A stretch of DNA of 6,624 nucleotides from Methanothrix sp. (GTDB taxonomy: Archaea; Halobacteriota; Methanosarcinia; Methanotrichales; Methanotrichaceae): positions 1 through 6,624 of the forward strand of contig JAJRAX010000173.1 in NCBI GenBank assembly GCA_028679775.1. Reading direction: 5' to 3'. The position numbers and the translations under genes were made by a program. Position 1 is the stretch's first letter; every line of letters begins with the position of its first letter. The notes below the pieces were generated by a model. The model made no database searches. It had not been told where the DNA came from and worked only from the letters and a program-made list of their open reading frames with translations. Below are positions 1-5,250 of this stretch, one piece after another.

Positions 1-87
1 CGCTGCCAGAAGTTCTCCGGAGTTGCCTTCATAAACTGCATCAGGATCCTCCACTGTCTCCAGAACCTCTGAATAGTATCCAGCCAT
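1..87 (-). CDS. N-terminal fragment of a small protein, possibly PBECR-type (phage/toxin nuclease-like)
   Basis: Twenty-nine codons run from an ATG at 87 off the left edge, so the gene is partial and only its N-terminus is visible. The peptide contains SEVLETVEDPDAVYEG and then GELLAA. This pattern (a helix, 'PD.VYEG', 'GELLA') resembles, from memory, small prokaryotic and phage proteins of the PBECR/EndoU-colicin-RelE-like nuclease group. The same frame continues upstream of the ATG as YLTEGHSE until a TAA at 118-120. Family members as I recall them have a HPE-like motif there after a tryptophan-containing helix, so the gene may have lost its true N-terminus, or it may start at this ATG. GGAGGG at 103-98 is a possible ribosome binding site, 11 nt from the ATG measured from GGAGG. 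That it is coding is fairly likely. The family call is weak. Confidence 0.45.
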   Translation of the reverse strand, partial: MAGYYSEVLETVEDPDAVYEGNSGELLAA

Positions 88-96
88 CTCAGAGTG

Positions 97-120
97 ACCC
101 TCCGTTAAATATATTTTTTA
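97..120 (-). promoter_or_regulatory. TATA-like element and GGAGG site before the left-edge gene
   Basis: Read on the minus strand, an AT-rich core (TATATTTAA, about 114-106) is followed by GGAGGG (103-98) and the ATG at 87. The TATA centre is only about 24 nt from the ATG. If this TATA box is used, transcription would begin at or next to the ATG and the message would be leaderless, leaving the GGAGG site untranscribed. If GGAGG is used, the promoter must lie farther upstream. The sequence alone does not decide between these. Confidence 0.35.
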
Positions 121-214
121 TGCTAATTTAGTCCTCGACAGCGTCTCGCTTCGCAAATCCAATACATTGCCAGTCTCTCGCCGATAAGATGTCCATGTCT
201 CAAAGTTGCTACGA

Positions 215-244
215 CATTTACTATGTCATTTACTATGTCATTTA
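215..244. repeat. Tandem 12-bp repeat, cluster A
   Basis: Two perfect adjacent copies of CATTTACTATGT (215-226, 227-238) are followed by a half copy CATTTA (239-244). It lies in the AT-rich gap between the left-edge gene and the AlbA_2/ATPase gene. A second cluster at 306-329 shares 19 identical bases with it (216-234 versus 307-325), and 24 of 28 bases over 211-238 versus 302-329. No palindrome is present within the unit, so it does not look like a classical dimeric-operator half-site pair. Duplication of a gene start is another reading, because each unit contains ATGTCATTTACT. Confidence 0.75.
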
Positions 245-260
245 TCGAAGGAACTAATAC

Positions 261-316
261 TAAAATATATATCAAGCGATCACTTACTCATAAATACGTA
301 AAGGAGATTTACTATG
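261..316 (+). promoter_or_regulatory. Orphan plus-strand promoter, ribosome binding site and start codon
   Basis: An AATATATAT TATA-like element (264-272) is followed, at archaeal spacing, by AAGGAG (301-306), a 7-nt spacer and an ATG (314-316). The TATA centre to ATG distance of about 46 nt would allow a start near 294 and a roughly 20-nt leader carrying the ribosome binding site. The frame opened by this ATG runs only 19 codons (stop 371-373: MSFTVHFLETALVCSRLFV) and enters the 3' end of the minus-strand AlbA_2/ATPase gene in antisense. It may be a leftover 5' end of a gene whose body has been lost, or a tiny or antisense transcript. On the minus strand the same T-rich tract could serve as a terminator for the neighbouring gene. 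Confidence 0.35.
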
Positions 317-329
317 TCATTTACTGTGC
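306..329. repeat. 12-bp repeat, cluster B
   Basis: Two degenerate copies of the same unit are present, GATTTACTATGT (306-317) and CATTTACTGTGC (318-329). They end five bases before the stop codon of the AlbA_2/ATPase gene, in its 3' flank. ATTTACTATGTCATTTACT (307-325) is identical to 216-234. Unlike cluster A, this copy is preceded by AAGGAG and so has a functional-looking ribosome binding site in front of the ATG at 314. A small inverted repeat, GTAAA-5 nt-TTTAC (298-312), overlaps the left border. Confidence 0.7.
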
Positions 330-334
330 ACTTT

Positions 335-1789
335 TTAGAGACGGCCCTCGTTTGCTCGCGCCTTTTCGTCTAAATCTGATATCAGCTTCATTCCGTTATC
401 AGTAATCACATATCGCCCTGTTTTTGGTGAGCCTATAAACTCAACAAGCCTGTTATCTTTTAGGAATTTAATATCCCTGGTGATTGCTCGCTCTCCAACT
501 TCGAAGCTCTCGGCAACTTGGCTGATGATCAAGCGTTCTCTACCGCCCAGAATCTCAAGAATCCTTACTGCTCTTGCTAGCCGATCTCCTTTTAATCTGA
601 ACTTTATACCGAAATTTCTAGCAAAATTTTTACCTATTATCTCGCCGGCATTTTCGTTACTCGCGGCAACGAACTTCCTGAACGTAACCGTGAAGAAGCT
701 CGTGAAGGTGAACACCAGCGGAGCAAGTCCTGCCTCGCTCATGAGCCGCTGCATCTTGCGAACGCCAGTGCCCATCTTCTCGATGTAATCTGCCCTGTGA
801 AGCATTCCCGCAATCTTTGGATTTCTCAGCACACTTCTTTTGCCGAACTCCTCGGGCGAGAGGCCCTTGGGCAGCCCGCCCGGATTGCTTATCTCGATCC
901 GGTCGTCGTAGACCTCTACCATGACGTTGGCTCCATGCTCGAAGTAATCCCGGTGGGCCACTGCGTTGATGATCGCTTCTCGCAGAGCATCGTAGGGAAG
1001 CTCCGGAATCTCTCTCCTTCTCGCTTCTCCAGTCATCTCGTAGCGCACGGCGATGTACCTCTTTAGGAAGTTCATGGCCCCGTCGATGTTGCTCATCAGA
1101 TCTTCGTTGAAGTCCCGCCGGTCCAGCACCGTGAATTTATCCGTTCCCTGAAAGAGTGCACATGTCACAGCGGCATGAGGGTAGATGTAGTCCAGGTTCC
1201 TGGCAAAGAAGAGAATCCCGGTGTTGTTCACTGCTATCTTGCCGTCCTCCAGTCGCTCTGCTGCTCCCAGGTTTAACAGGATCGATTGATCGTCCATGAC
1301 CTTCGATATGCCTGCCAGGCGCAGGAATCGGTCTAGTTTCTTGGAATCGAAGTGCTCACCATAAATGAACTGAGAGTTTCTCAGGTCGTCGAACCGGATC
1401 TTCTCCTCATCCTTGAGAAATTCGATGATCTCGCTGCGGCTGAGTTTCTGCGAATTGGGGCCCACCCGCCGGTAAAACCCGGAGCCGCACTTGTATGGCT
1501 TGTCATTTCCCTCTTTTACGACTACTATGAGAACGTCCTCAAAGCTCAAGAGCTCGATTTCTACCTTTGGATCGCAGCTACTGGCAGCATCCTGGACCTG
1601 AGACTTGAGTCGGTTGGAGACTTTTGCCCCCTTGATCTTCCGCCCGTCGGTGATGCCCACAAATATCCTGCCGCCGGAGGCGTTGGCAAAAGCTACCAGC
1701 TCTTTGTCAAGGTTAGCCAGGGACTCCTTGAACTCGATCTTCTGGCCTTCGCCTTCTTCGAGAATTTGCTTTAGCTCTTGCTCGTTCAA
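335..1789 (-). CDS. AlbA_2/Schlafen-like and GHKL ATPase domain protein (predicted DNA-binding regulator)
   Basis: This 484-residue protein has the layout of the COG2865-type 'putative transcriptional regulator' family. Residues about 10-125 form an AlbA_2 (divergent AAA-4/Schlafen-like) domain, seen in IEFKES (18-23) and FANASGGRIFVGITDG (34-49). Residues about 260-345 carry a histidine-kinase-like ATPase domain (HATPase_c_4), with LREAIINAVAHRDY (269-282, N-box) and the region around DDRIEISNPGGLP (295-307, G1-like). Residues about 403-465 look like a winged helix, ending in TGRYVITDNG. The start is a TTG at 1789. An in-frame TGA lies three codons upstream and GAGG sits 4 nt before the TTG. 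Family members are often accessory, near mobile or defence genes, and their biochemical role is mostly unknown; DNA binding is inferred. It is a single-gene unit downstream of tyrS. It appears intact, with no missing central segment. Confidence 0.85.
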   Translation of the reverse strand: MNEQELKQILEEGEGQKIEFKESLANLDKELVAFANASGGRIFVGITDGRKIKGAKVSNRLKSQVQDAASSCDPKVEIELLSFEDVLIVVVKEGNDKPYKCGSGFYRRVGPNSQKLSRSEIIEFLKDEEKIRFDDLRNSQFIYGEHFDSKKLDRFLRLAGISKVMDDQSILLNLGAAERLEDGKIAVNNTGILFFARNLDYIYPHAAVTCALFQGTDKFTVLDRRDFNEDLMSNIDGAMNFLKRYIAVRYEMTGEARRREIPELPYDALREAIINAVAHRDYFEHGANVMVEVYDDRIEISNPGGLPKGLSPEEFGKRSVLRNPKIAGMLHRADYIEKMGTGVRKMQRLMSEAGLAPLVFTFTSFFTVTFRKFVAASNENAGEIIGKNFARNFGIKFRLKGDRLARAVRILEILGGRERLIISQVAESFEVGERAITRDIKFLKDNRLVEFIGSPKTGRYVITDNGMKLISDLDEKARANEGRL

Positions 1790-1843
1790 TTGGCCTCACT
1801 ACCAAGATCTTCTTGTGTTTTCTGGATCTCAAAAAATATATCT
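1790..1843 (-). promoter_or_regulatory. Promoter-like TATA box and ribosome binding site of the AlbA_2/ATPase gene
   Basis: On the minus strand AGATATATTTT (1843-1833) resembles an archaeal TATA box. Its centre is about 49 nt from the TTG start, predicting transcription from near 1812 and a leader of about 22 nt. GAGG (1797-1794) then sits 4 nt before the TTG. The six-T run in the same element (1836-1831) lies 58 bp past the tyrS stop and could also help terminate tyrS transcription. Confidence 0.45.
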
Positions 1844-1893
1844 CACCGATTTTAAATAATGAAAATGAGACTGATAAGAATGATATGGGCTCT

Positions 1894-2853
1894 TCACCCT
1901 ACCATCTTCTCCCTCACCGGCGCGAGTATCTCGTTCATGCACTCCGCTGCCGCCTTCTTGAGGTCCATCGGATGCATCGCCCCTGAGACGAAGTCCGCCT
2001 CCAGAGCCTCGTAGTTCTGATAGGAAACGTCCCCGCCGAACTTCTCCGGGCGTCGGATGGTCATCCCTGCCTCGATCCTCGGGAAGACGTGGTACTTGCA
2101 GATCGCCAGCACCGGATTGTTCTCAACAACCTTCGCGGGGCAAAAGGCGCTCTTGATCTTCTTCTCGACGTCGGCAGCCGGCTCGTCCACAGCGATGTTG
2201 TTTCCCTTCGATGAAGACATCTTTTCTCCATTCAGGCCGGGAATCAGCGGCGTATGCATGCACACCGGCGCGGGCAGGCCCAGGCGCGGCAGCTCTTCTC
2301 TGGCCAGCATGTGAATCTTCCTCTGATCAATGCCGCCTACTGCGAGGTCGATCTTCAGGTCAGCAATATCTATGGCCTGCATGAGTGGGTAGATCATCTG
2401 CGAGACCATCGGGTTCTCAGCGTTTCTGCTGACCTCATCCATGCTCCGTCGTGCCCGGTTGAGAGTGGTGTTCCTCGCCATCTGCAGGATCTTTAGCATA
2501 TATTCCGGCTTGAGCTGATAGTTCGTTCCATAGACAAACTCAGTCCTCTCAGGATCCAGACCCAAAGCCATGAAACAGTCCCGGTTGTAGTCTGCGATCT
2601 TCCTCACCTCTTCGAGAGTGCCCTTCTCGTTTAGAAAAGCATGCAGATCAGCTAAAAGGACAACGACATCAAAGCCCGCCTTCTGCAAGTCGAGAAGCTT
2701 GTTGGCTGTCAACATATGCCCCAGATGGACCTTGCCGCTCGTCTCGTAACCCACGTAGGCCCGCGGCCTTCTTGGCAATTCCAGGAGGCCTTTGAGTTCG
2801 TCTACAGTCACTATCTCTTCTGTGTTTCTCATCACCAGCTCAAGCTTATCCAA
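1894..2853 (-). CDS. tyrS: Tyrosyl-tRNA synthetase (TyrRS), archaeal type
   Basis: Cytoplasmic class I synthetase that charges tRNA-Tyr with tyrosine using ATP. I place the start at TTG 2853 (319 residues). The preceding in-frame ATG at 2907 has no ribosome binding site, whereas GGTGA lies 7 nt before the TTG. The resulting N-terminus (MDKLELVMRNTEEI) aligns without gaps to the Methanocaldococcus jannaschii enzyme (MDEFEMIKRNTSEI). Numbered from the TTG, the signatures are HLGH at 43-46 (HIGH motif), Tyr33, Tyr155, Gln159 and Asp162 for tyrosine recognition, and KMSSS at 211-215. The C-terminal HPMDLKKAAAECMNEI matches the compact anticodon-binding end of archaeal TyrRS, and no bacterial S4 domain is present. 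It is separated from mobA by the divergent small membrane gene, so it is probably its own transcription unit. Confidence 0.96.
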   Translation of the reverse strand: MDKLELVMRNTEEIVTVDELKGLLELPRRPRAYVGYETSGKVHLGHMLTANKLLDLQKAGFDVVVLLADLHAFLNEKGTLEEVRKIADYNRDCFMALGLDPERTEFVYGTNYQLKPEYMLKILQMARNTTLNRARRSMDEVSRNAENPMVSQMIYPLMQAIDIADLKIDLAVGGIDQRKIHMLAREELPRLGLPAPVCMHTPLIPGLNGEKMSSSKGNNIAVDEPAADVEKKIKSAFCPAKVVENNPVLAICKYHVFPRIEAGMTIRRPEKFGGDVSYQNYEALEADFVSGAMHPMDLKKAAAECMNEILAPVREKMVG

Positions 2854-2903
2854 AGCACATTCACCATCCTCAGAGAGGAATGGGGAGGTATAATGCTTTT
2901 GGT
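2854..2903 (-). promoter_or_regulatory. tyrS ribosome binding site with possible TATA box
   Basis: GGTGA (2865-2861) complements the archaeal 16S 3' end and lies 7 nt before the TTG start; this is the main reason for choosing TTG over the ATG at 2907. Farther upstream, an A-rich stretch followed by ATTATA (about 2900-2889) could be a BRE/TATA pair centred about 38 nt before the TTG. That would start transcription around 2865 and make the 2907 ATG lie outside the message. The ribosome binding site is fairly secure; the TATA box is tentative. Confidence 0.5.
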
Positions 2904-2945
2904 TCATTGGAAAACGATTAATACTACGGATGTTGATGCTGTCCC

Positions 2946-3128
2946 ATGCGTAATGGCAACTTCAGGCTGCCGAAACCCGGCCTAAGCCGCGAGAAGAACC
3001 TGGTCCTCATACTGCTGGCCATCCTGGTCGCCCTGGTCCTCTGGGGCACATTCTGGTGGATGGTGAGACTAGCGCTATTCGTAGTGATAGTCTACATAAT
3101 CTATCTGGTGCTCAGGGAATACTTCTGA
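2946..3128 (+). CDS. Small two-helix membrane protein of unknown function
   Basis: The 60-residue product has a basic, proline-containing N-terminus (RNGNFRLPKPGLSREKN, 2-18). Two hydrophobic segments follow, about 19-38 (LVLILLAILVALVLWGTFWW) and 41-56 (RLALFVVIVYIIYLVL), ending in REYF. Such a hairpin should sit in the cytoplasmic membrane with the charged N-terminus inside. Codons favour C or G in third positions (CTG, GTC, CTC, GCC), as in the neighbouring core genes, which argues for real coding. An in-frame TGA (2934-2936) lies three codons upstream, so ATG 2946 is the first usable start. The ribosome binding site is weak (GTTGAT, 8 nt away). It is divergent from tyrS, and its last 54 bp overlap the mobA end tail to tail. 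I recognise no family and assign no function. Confidence 0.65.
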   Translation: MRNGNFRLPKPGLSREKNLVLILLAILVALVLWGTFWWMVRLALFVVIVYIIYLVLREYF

Positions 3129-3782
3129 AGGGCCAGGCCACAGCGCCCTCGCCCTCTCCAGATCCGCCCTGGTATTCAGGTTGAAGAATGTGAGAAGCTC
3201 TTCATCCAGGGGCCGCAGCAGATCCACAGGAACGCTTCTGACCGCCAGCTCCCGGAGCGGAGCATGAACTCTTCTCTCGCCCATTTCTATGGCTCTCTCG
3301 CAGGCCTGCCGCATCTTCTCTCGGAGATAAACACAATGAAGCGACTCGAACAGCCCGCCGGGATGAACAGGAACCGCTCCATCAGAGCCATCTTCATCTT
3401 TTGCGGTCTCAGCTATCTGAAAGAGCCGGTCCACAACACGAGGACATAAAAAAGGCAGATCGCAGGCCGTGGCGAAAGCAAAGCTGCCCCTCGCCTTCTT
3501 CATCCCGGCATACAGTCCCGCCACCGGCCCGTAACCCGGCACCCTGTCCCAGGTGAAGATGACTGCGCTGACTGCGTCCGGCATAGGCATAAAAGACTCG
3601 ACAACCTTGGCAAGCCGCTCTGCGTGGGCCTCGTCCCGTGCCACTACCACGACCTCATCCGCCACTAGGGAGAGCTTCTCAGCAGTCCAGCAAATCAGAG
3701 GCTTTCCGTCAAACTCTAAAAGAGATTTCTCTTGGCCCAGACGACGGCTGTTTCCCCCGGCCAGGATCACTGCGGATCGCAT
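3075..3782 (-). CDS. mobA: MobA-like molybdenum cofactor guanylyltransferase
   Basis: A nucleotidyltransferase of the MobA/NTP_transf_3 family, expected to transfer GMP from GTP to molybdopterin (or tungstopterin) in the cytoplasm, giving the dinucleotide cofactor used by formylmethanofuran dehydrogenase. The N-terminal LAGGNSRRLGQEK (7-19) fits the LAGGxSxRMGxDK phosphate-binding loop. GYGPVAGLYAG (83-93) matches the GPLxGIxxG motif. ATACDLPFL (104-112) holds the metal-binding Asp108, and FFNLNT (199-204) matches the family's FxNINTPxD. At 235 residues it is longer than typical MobA, by a tail after about residue 212; residues 219-235 are encoded antisense to the small membrane gene. The start overlaps the DUF2121 gene by 16 bp. 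GGAGG lies only 2 nt before the ATG, closer than usual, so translation may depend on coupling. Other sugar or cofactor nucleotidyltransferases are less likely alternatives. Confidence 0.85.
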   Translation of the reverse strand: MRSAVILAGGNSRRLGQEKSLLEFDGKPLICWTAEKLSLVADEVVVVARDEAHAERLAKVVESFMPMPDAVSAVIFTWDRVPGYGPVAGLYAGMKKARGSFAFATACDLPFLCPRVVDRLFQIAETAKDEDGSDGAVPVHPGGLFESLHCVYLREKMRQACERAIEMGERRVHAPLRELAVRSVPVDLLRPLDEELLTFFNLNTRADLERARALWPGPSEVFPEHQIDYVDYHYE

Positions 3783-4378
3783 AGCCTCCAGCCGCTCTCC
3801 CTGCAGTCCTCAAGAAGAACCCTGAGAATGACAGCCTTTGCATCAGACAGAATCGCATCGCTTGATAGAACTGTGTGCTCGCGGCTGACCGACGCAGTCC
3901 TCTCTCCGGCTTTGGAGAGAATGCCCTCGATAAGAGCCTCATTAACCCGTCCCCCGGCAAGAGCAACCTCATCCGCTGCCAGCTTCTGGGTGAACCTGTT
4001 GCCGAAGATTATGCAGCCCACGCCGCCCCATGCCCGAATCTTCACAGTGCCGCCAGACCCATTGTCGCTGGTGATGTCCACCTGCAAGCTGACGCCAGGA
4101 GCGACATAAATCCTCCTTCTCCGAGAGAGCCGGGCAGATATCTCAGTGACCTCTCCTACCAGAATATCTCCCCGCCTCCAGACCTTCTCACGGCCGTCCG
4201 AGATCTGAATGACCTCCCCCGTCTCCTTTGCCCTGGCCTCCAGCTCCCGGTCATCTTTAATCCGCCCGGAATAAAGCTCCTCCTCCAACTGTGAGCAGGA
4301 CCCCAAAAAAGCAATGGCCCGCCGGTCGGCTCCAATTACCGCCTTCCGGCTGGCTGATAGAGCAATCACCAGAGACAT
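3767..4378 (-). CDS. DUF2121 family protein, proteasome-like N-terminus
   Basis: This 203-residue protein of unknown function matches, from memory, the methanogen family DUF2121 (COG4079). Shared features are the MSLVIA start, AVIGADRRAIAFLG (13-26), LEEELYSGRIK (31-41), ILVGEV (72-77), RRRIYVAPG (87-95) and ERTASVSREHTVLSSD (159-174). No signal peptide or membrane segment is visible. The first 21 residues align without gaps to proteasome beta subunits, placing Ser2 on catalytic Thr1, Asp18 on Asp17 and Arg20 on Arg19. No lysine occupies the Lys33 position (residue 34 is Glu). I infer a possible Ntn-hydrolase fold; activity is unproven. Residues about 175-203 extend past the part of the family I recall. 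A ribosome binding site (GAAGG, 4389-4385) sits 6 nt before the ATG. The gene lies 26 bp after folD and overlaps mobA, so it is probably cotranscribed with both. Confidence 0.8.
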   Translation of the reverse strand: MSLVIALSASRKAVIGADRRAIAFLGSCSQLEEELYSGRIKDDRELEARAKETGEVIQISDGREKVWRRGDILVGEVTEISARLSRRRRIYVAPGVSLQVDITSDNGSGGTVKIRAWGGVGCIIFGNRFTQKLAADEVALAGGRVNEALIEGILSKAGERTASVSREHTVLSSDAILSDAKAVILRVLLEDCRESGWRLCDPQ

Positions 4379-4391
4379 ATCAAACCTTCTG
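4379..4391 (-). promoter_or_regulatory. Ribosome binding site of the DUF2121 gene
   Basis: In the 26-bp gap after folD, GAAGG-TTTGAT-ATG (minus strand) matches the archaeal consensus GGAGGTGAT with few mismatches at a 6-nt spacing. This supports independent initiation at ATG 4378 within the operon, and fixes Ser as the second residue of the protein. Confidence 0.6.
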
Positions 4392-4404
4392 AGTTATTTC
4401 TGCT

Positions 4405-5250
4405 TCACTTCAGGCCGGCCTGGCTCTCAGCAGCCGATGCAGTCTGAGCGAGCAGCATGGCGACAGTTAGTGGTCCAACTCCGCCGGGAACTGGAGTAAT
4501 GGCAGATGCCACGTCCTTGACAGCCTCAAAGTCCACGTCGCCTACAGTCTTGTCCCCAACCCGATTGATGCCCACATCAAAGACCACAGCCCCGGGTCGG
4601 ACCATATCCCTTTTGATAAGGGCAGGAACGCCTGCCGCGACGACCAATATCTCCGCATCTTTCGTGTGCTCGGCCAGATCTTTGGTGAAGACGTGGCAGA
4701 CCTGGACTGTCGCATTGCGGTTGAGAAGCATTGCAGCCAGAGGCTTGCCGACAACATTGCTGTGGCCCACAATCACCGCCTCCGCTCCTTCCAGCTTTTT
4801 GCCAAGCTTCTCGAGAGCATAGATGATGCCCCGCGGCGTACATGGCACCAGCCGCTCAGCTCCCAAGAGAAGAGCGCCCATGTTCACAGGATGAAATCCG
4901 TCCACATCCTTTTCAGGCAAGATGCTCATCATGGCCCTCTGGGGAGCAAGACCTCTCGGCAATGGCAACTGCAACAGAATGCCATTGATGTCCGAGCGAC
5001 CGTTCAGCTCCAGAATCTTCTCAATCAGGTCCTCTTCTGAGCATTTTTCGGAAAGAACCACGTTTTCGGAACGAATCCCGACCCGTGTGCATGCCGAATG
5101 CTTGAGCCGAATGTACATCTGAGAAGCTGGGTTCTCACCTACCAGGACCGTGGCCAGGCCAGGCACAACGCCCTTTCTGGCCATCTTTTTGACCCTCTGA
5201 GCGGTCTCAACCTCAACCTCTGCCGACAGAGCCTTTCCATCGATTATCAT
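4405..5250 (-). CDS. folD: Bifunctional methylene-tetrahydrofolate dehydrogenase/cyclohydrolase (FolD)
   Basis: This cytoplasmic enzyme oxidises 5,10-methylene-H4F to methenyl-H4F with NAD(P)+ and hydrolyses it to 10-formyl-H4F. The 281 residues match the usual family length. Visible signatures are Tyr46 and Lys50 (YIRLK, the cyclohydrolase catalytic pair), QLPLP (94-98), Asp117 in [20 protein letters not shown] (159-170) of the nucleotide-binding Rossmann loop, FDVGIN (224-229) and [12 protein letters not shown] (251-262). The start ATG overlaps the glyA stop as ATGA, with no clear ribosome binding site, so translation is probably coupled to glyA. Adjacent glyA supplies its substrate. In Methanosarcina barkeri, GlyA and FolD are known to use H4F rather than methanopterin, for biosynthesis; the same is likely here, but sequence alone does not prove pterin specificity. 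Confidence 0.97.
   Translation of the reverse strand: MIIDGKALSAEVEVETAQRVKKMARKGVVPGLATVLVGENPASQMYIRLKHSACTRVGIRSENVVLSEKCSEEDLIEKILELNGRSDINGILLQLPLPRGLAPQRAMMSILPEKDVDGFHPVNMGALLLGAERLVPCTPRGIIYALEKLGKKLEGAEAVIVGHSNVVGKPLAAMLLNRNATVQVCHVFTKDLAEHTKDAEILVVAAGVPALIKRDMVRPGAVVFDVGINRVGDKTVGDVDFEAVKDVASAITPVPGGVGPLTVAMLLAQTASAAESQAGLK

Noticed and set aside
298..312. GTAAA-GGAGA-TTTAC inverted repeat as a terminator or riboswitch-like hairpin
   Set aside because: A 5-bp AT-rich stem is too weak to call a structured RNA. It does overlap the plus-strand ribosome binding site, but occlusion is speculative.
211..329. The two repeat clusters as a CRISPR remnant
   Set aside because: Units are 12 bp in tandem without regular spacers, and no cas genes are present in the window.
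223..405. Plus-strand open frame of 60 codons starting in repeat cluster A
   Set aside because: It has no ribosome binding site, is built partly from the 12-bp repeats, and its second half is antisense to the 3' end of the AlbA_2/ATPase gene. Composition is not protein-like.
2893..2985. Plus-strand 30-codon frame with GGAGG 4 nt upstream of its ATG, ahead of the small membrane gene
   Set aside because: The GGAGG is simply the complement of a CCTCC just inside the rejected long N-terminus of tyrS, the peptide has no recognisable pattern, and it overlaps the start of the better-supported small gene in another frame. A leader peptide is possible but unsupported.
3709..3972. Minus-strand frame of 87 codons within the mobA/DUF2121 junction
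   Set aside because: It is out of frame with two well-supported genes that fully account for the sequence; its arginine- and serine-rich composition is typical of a shadow frame.
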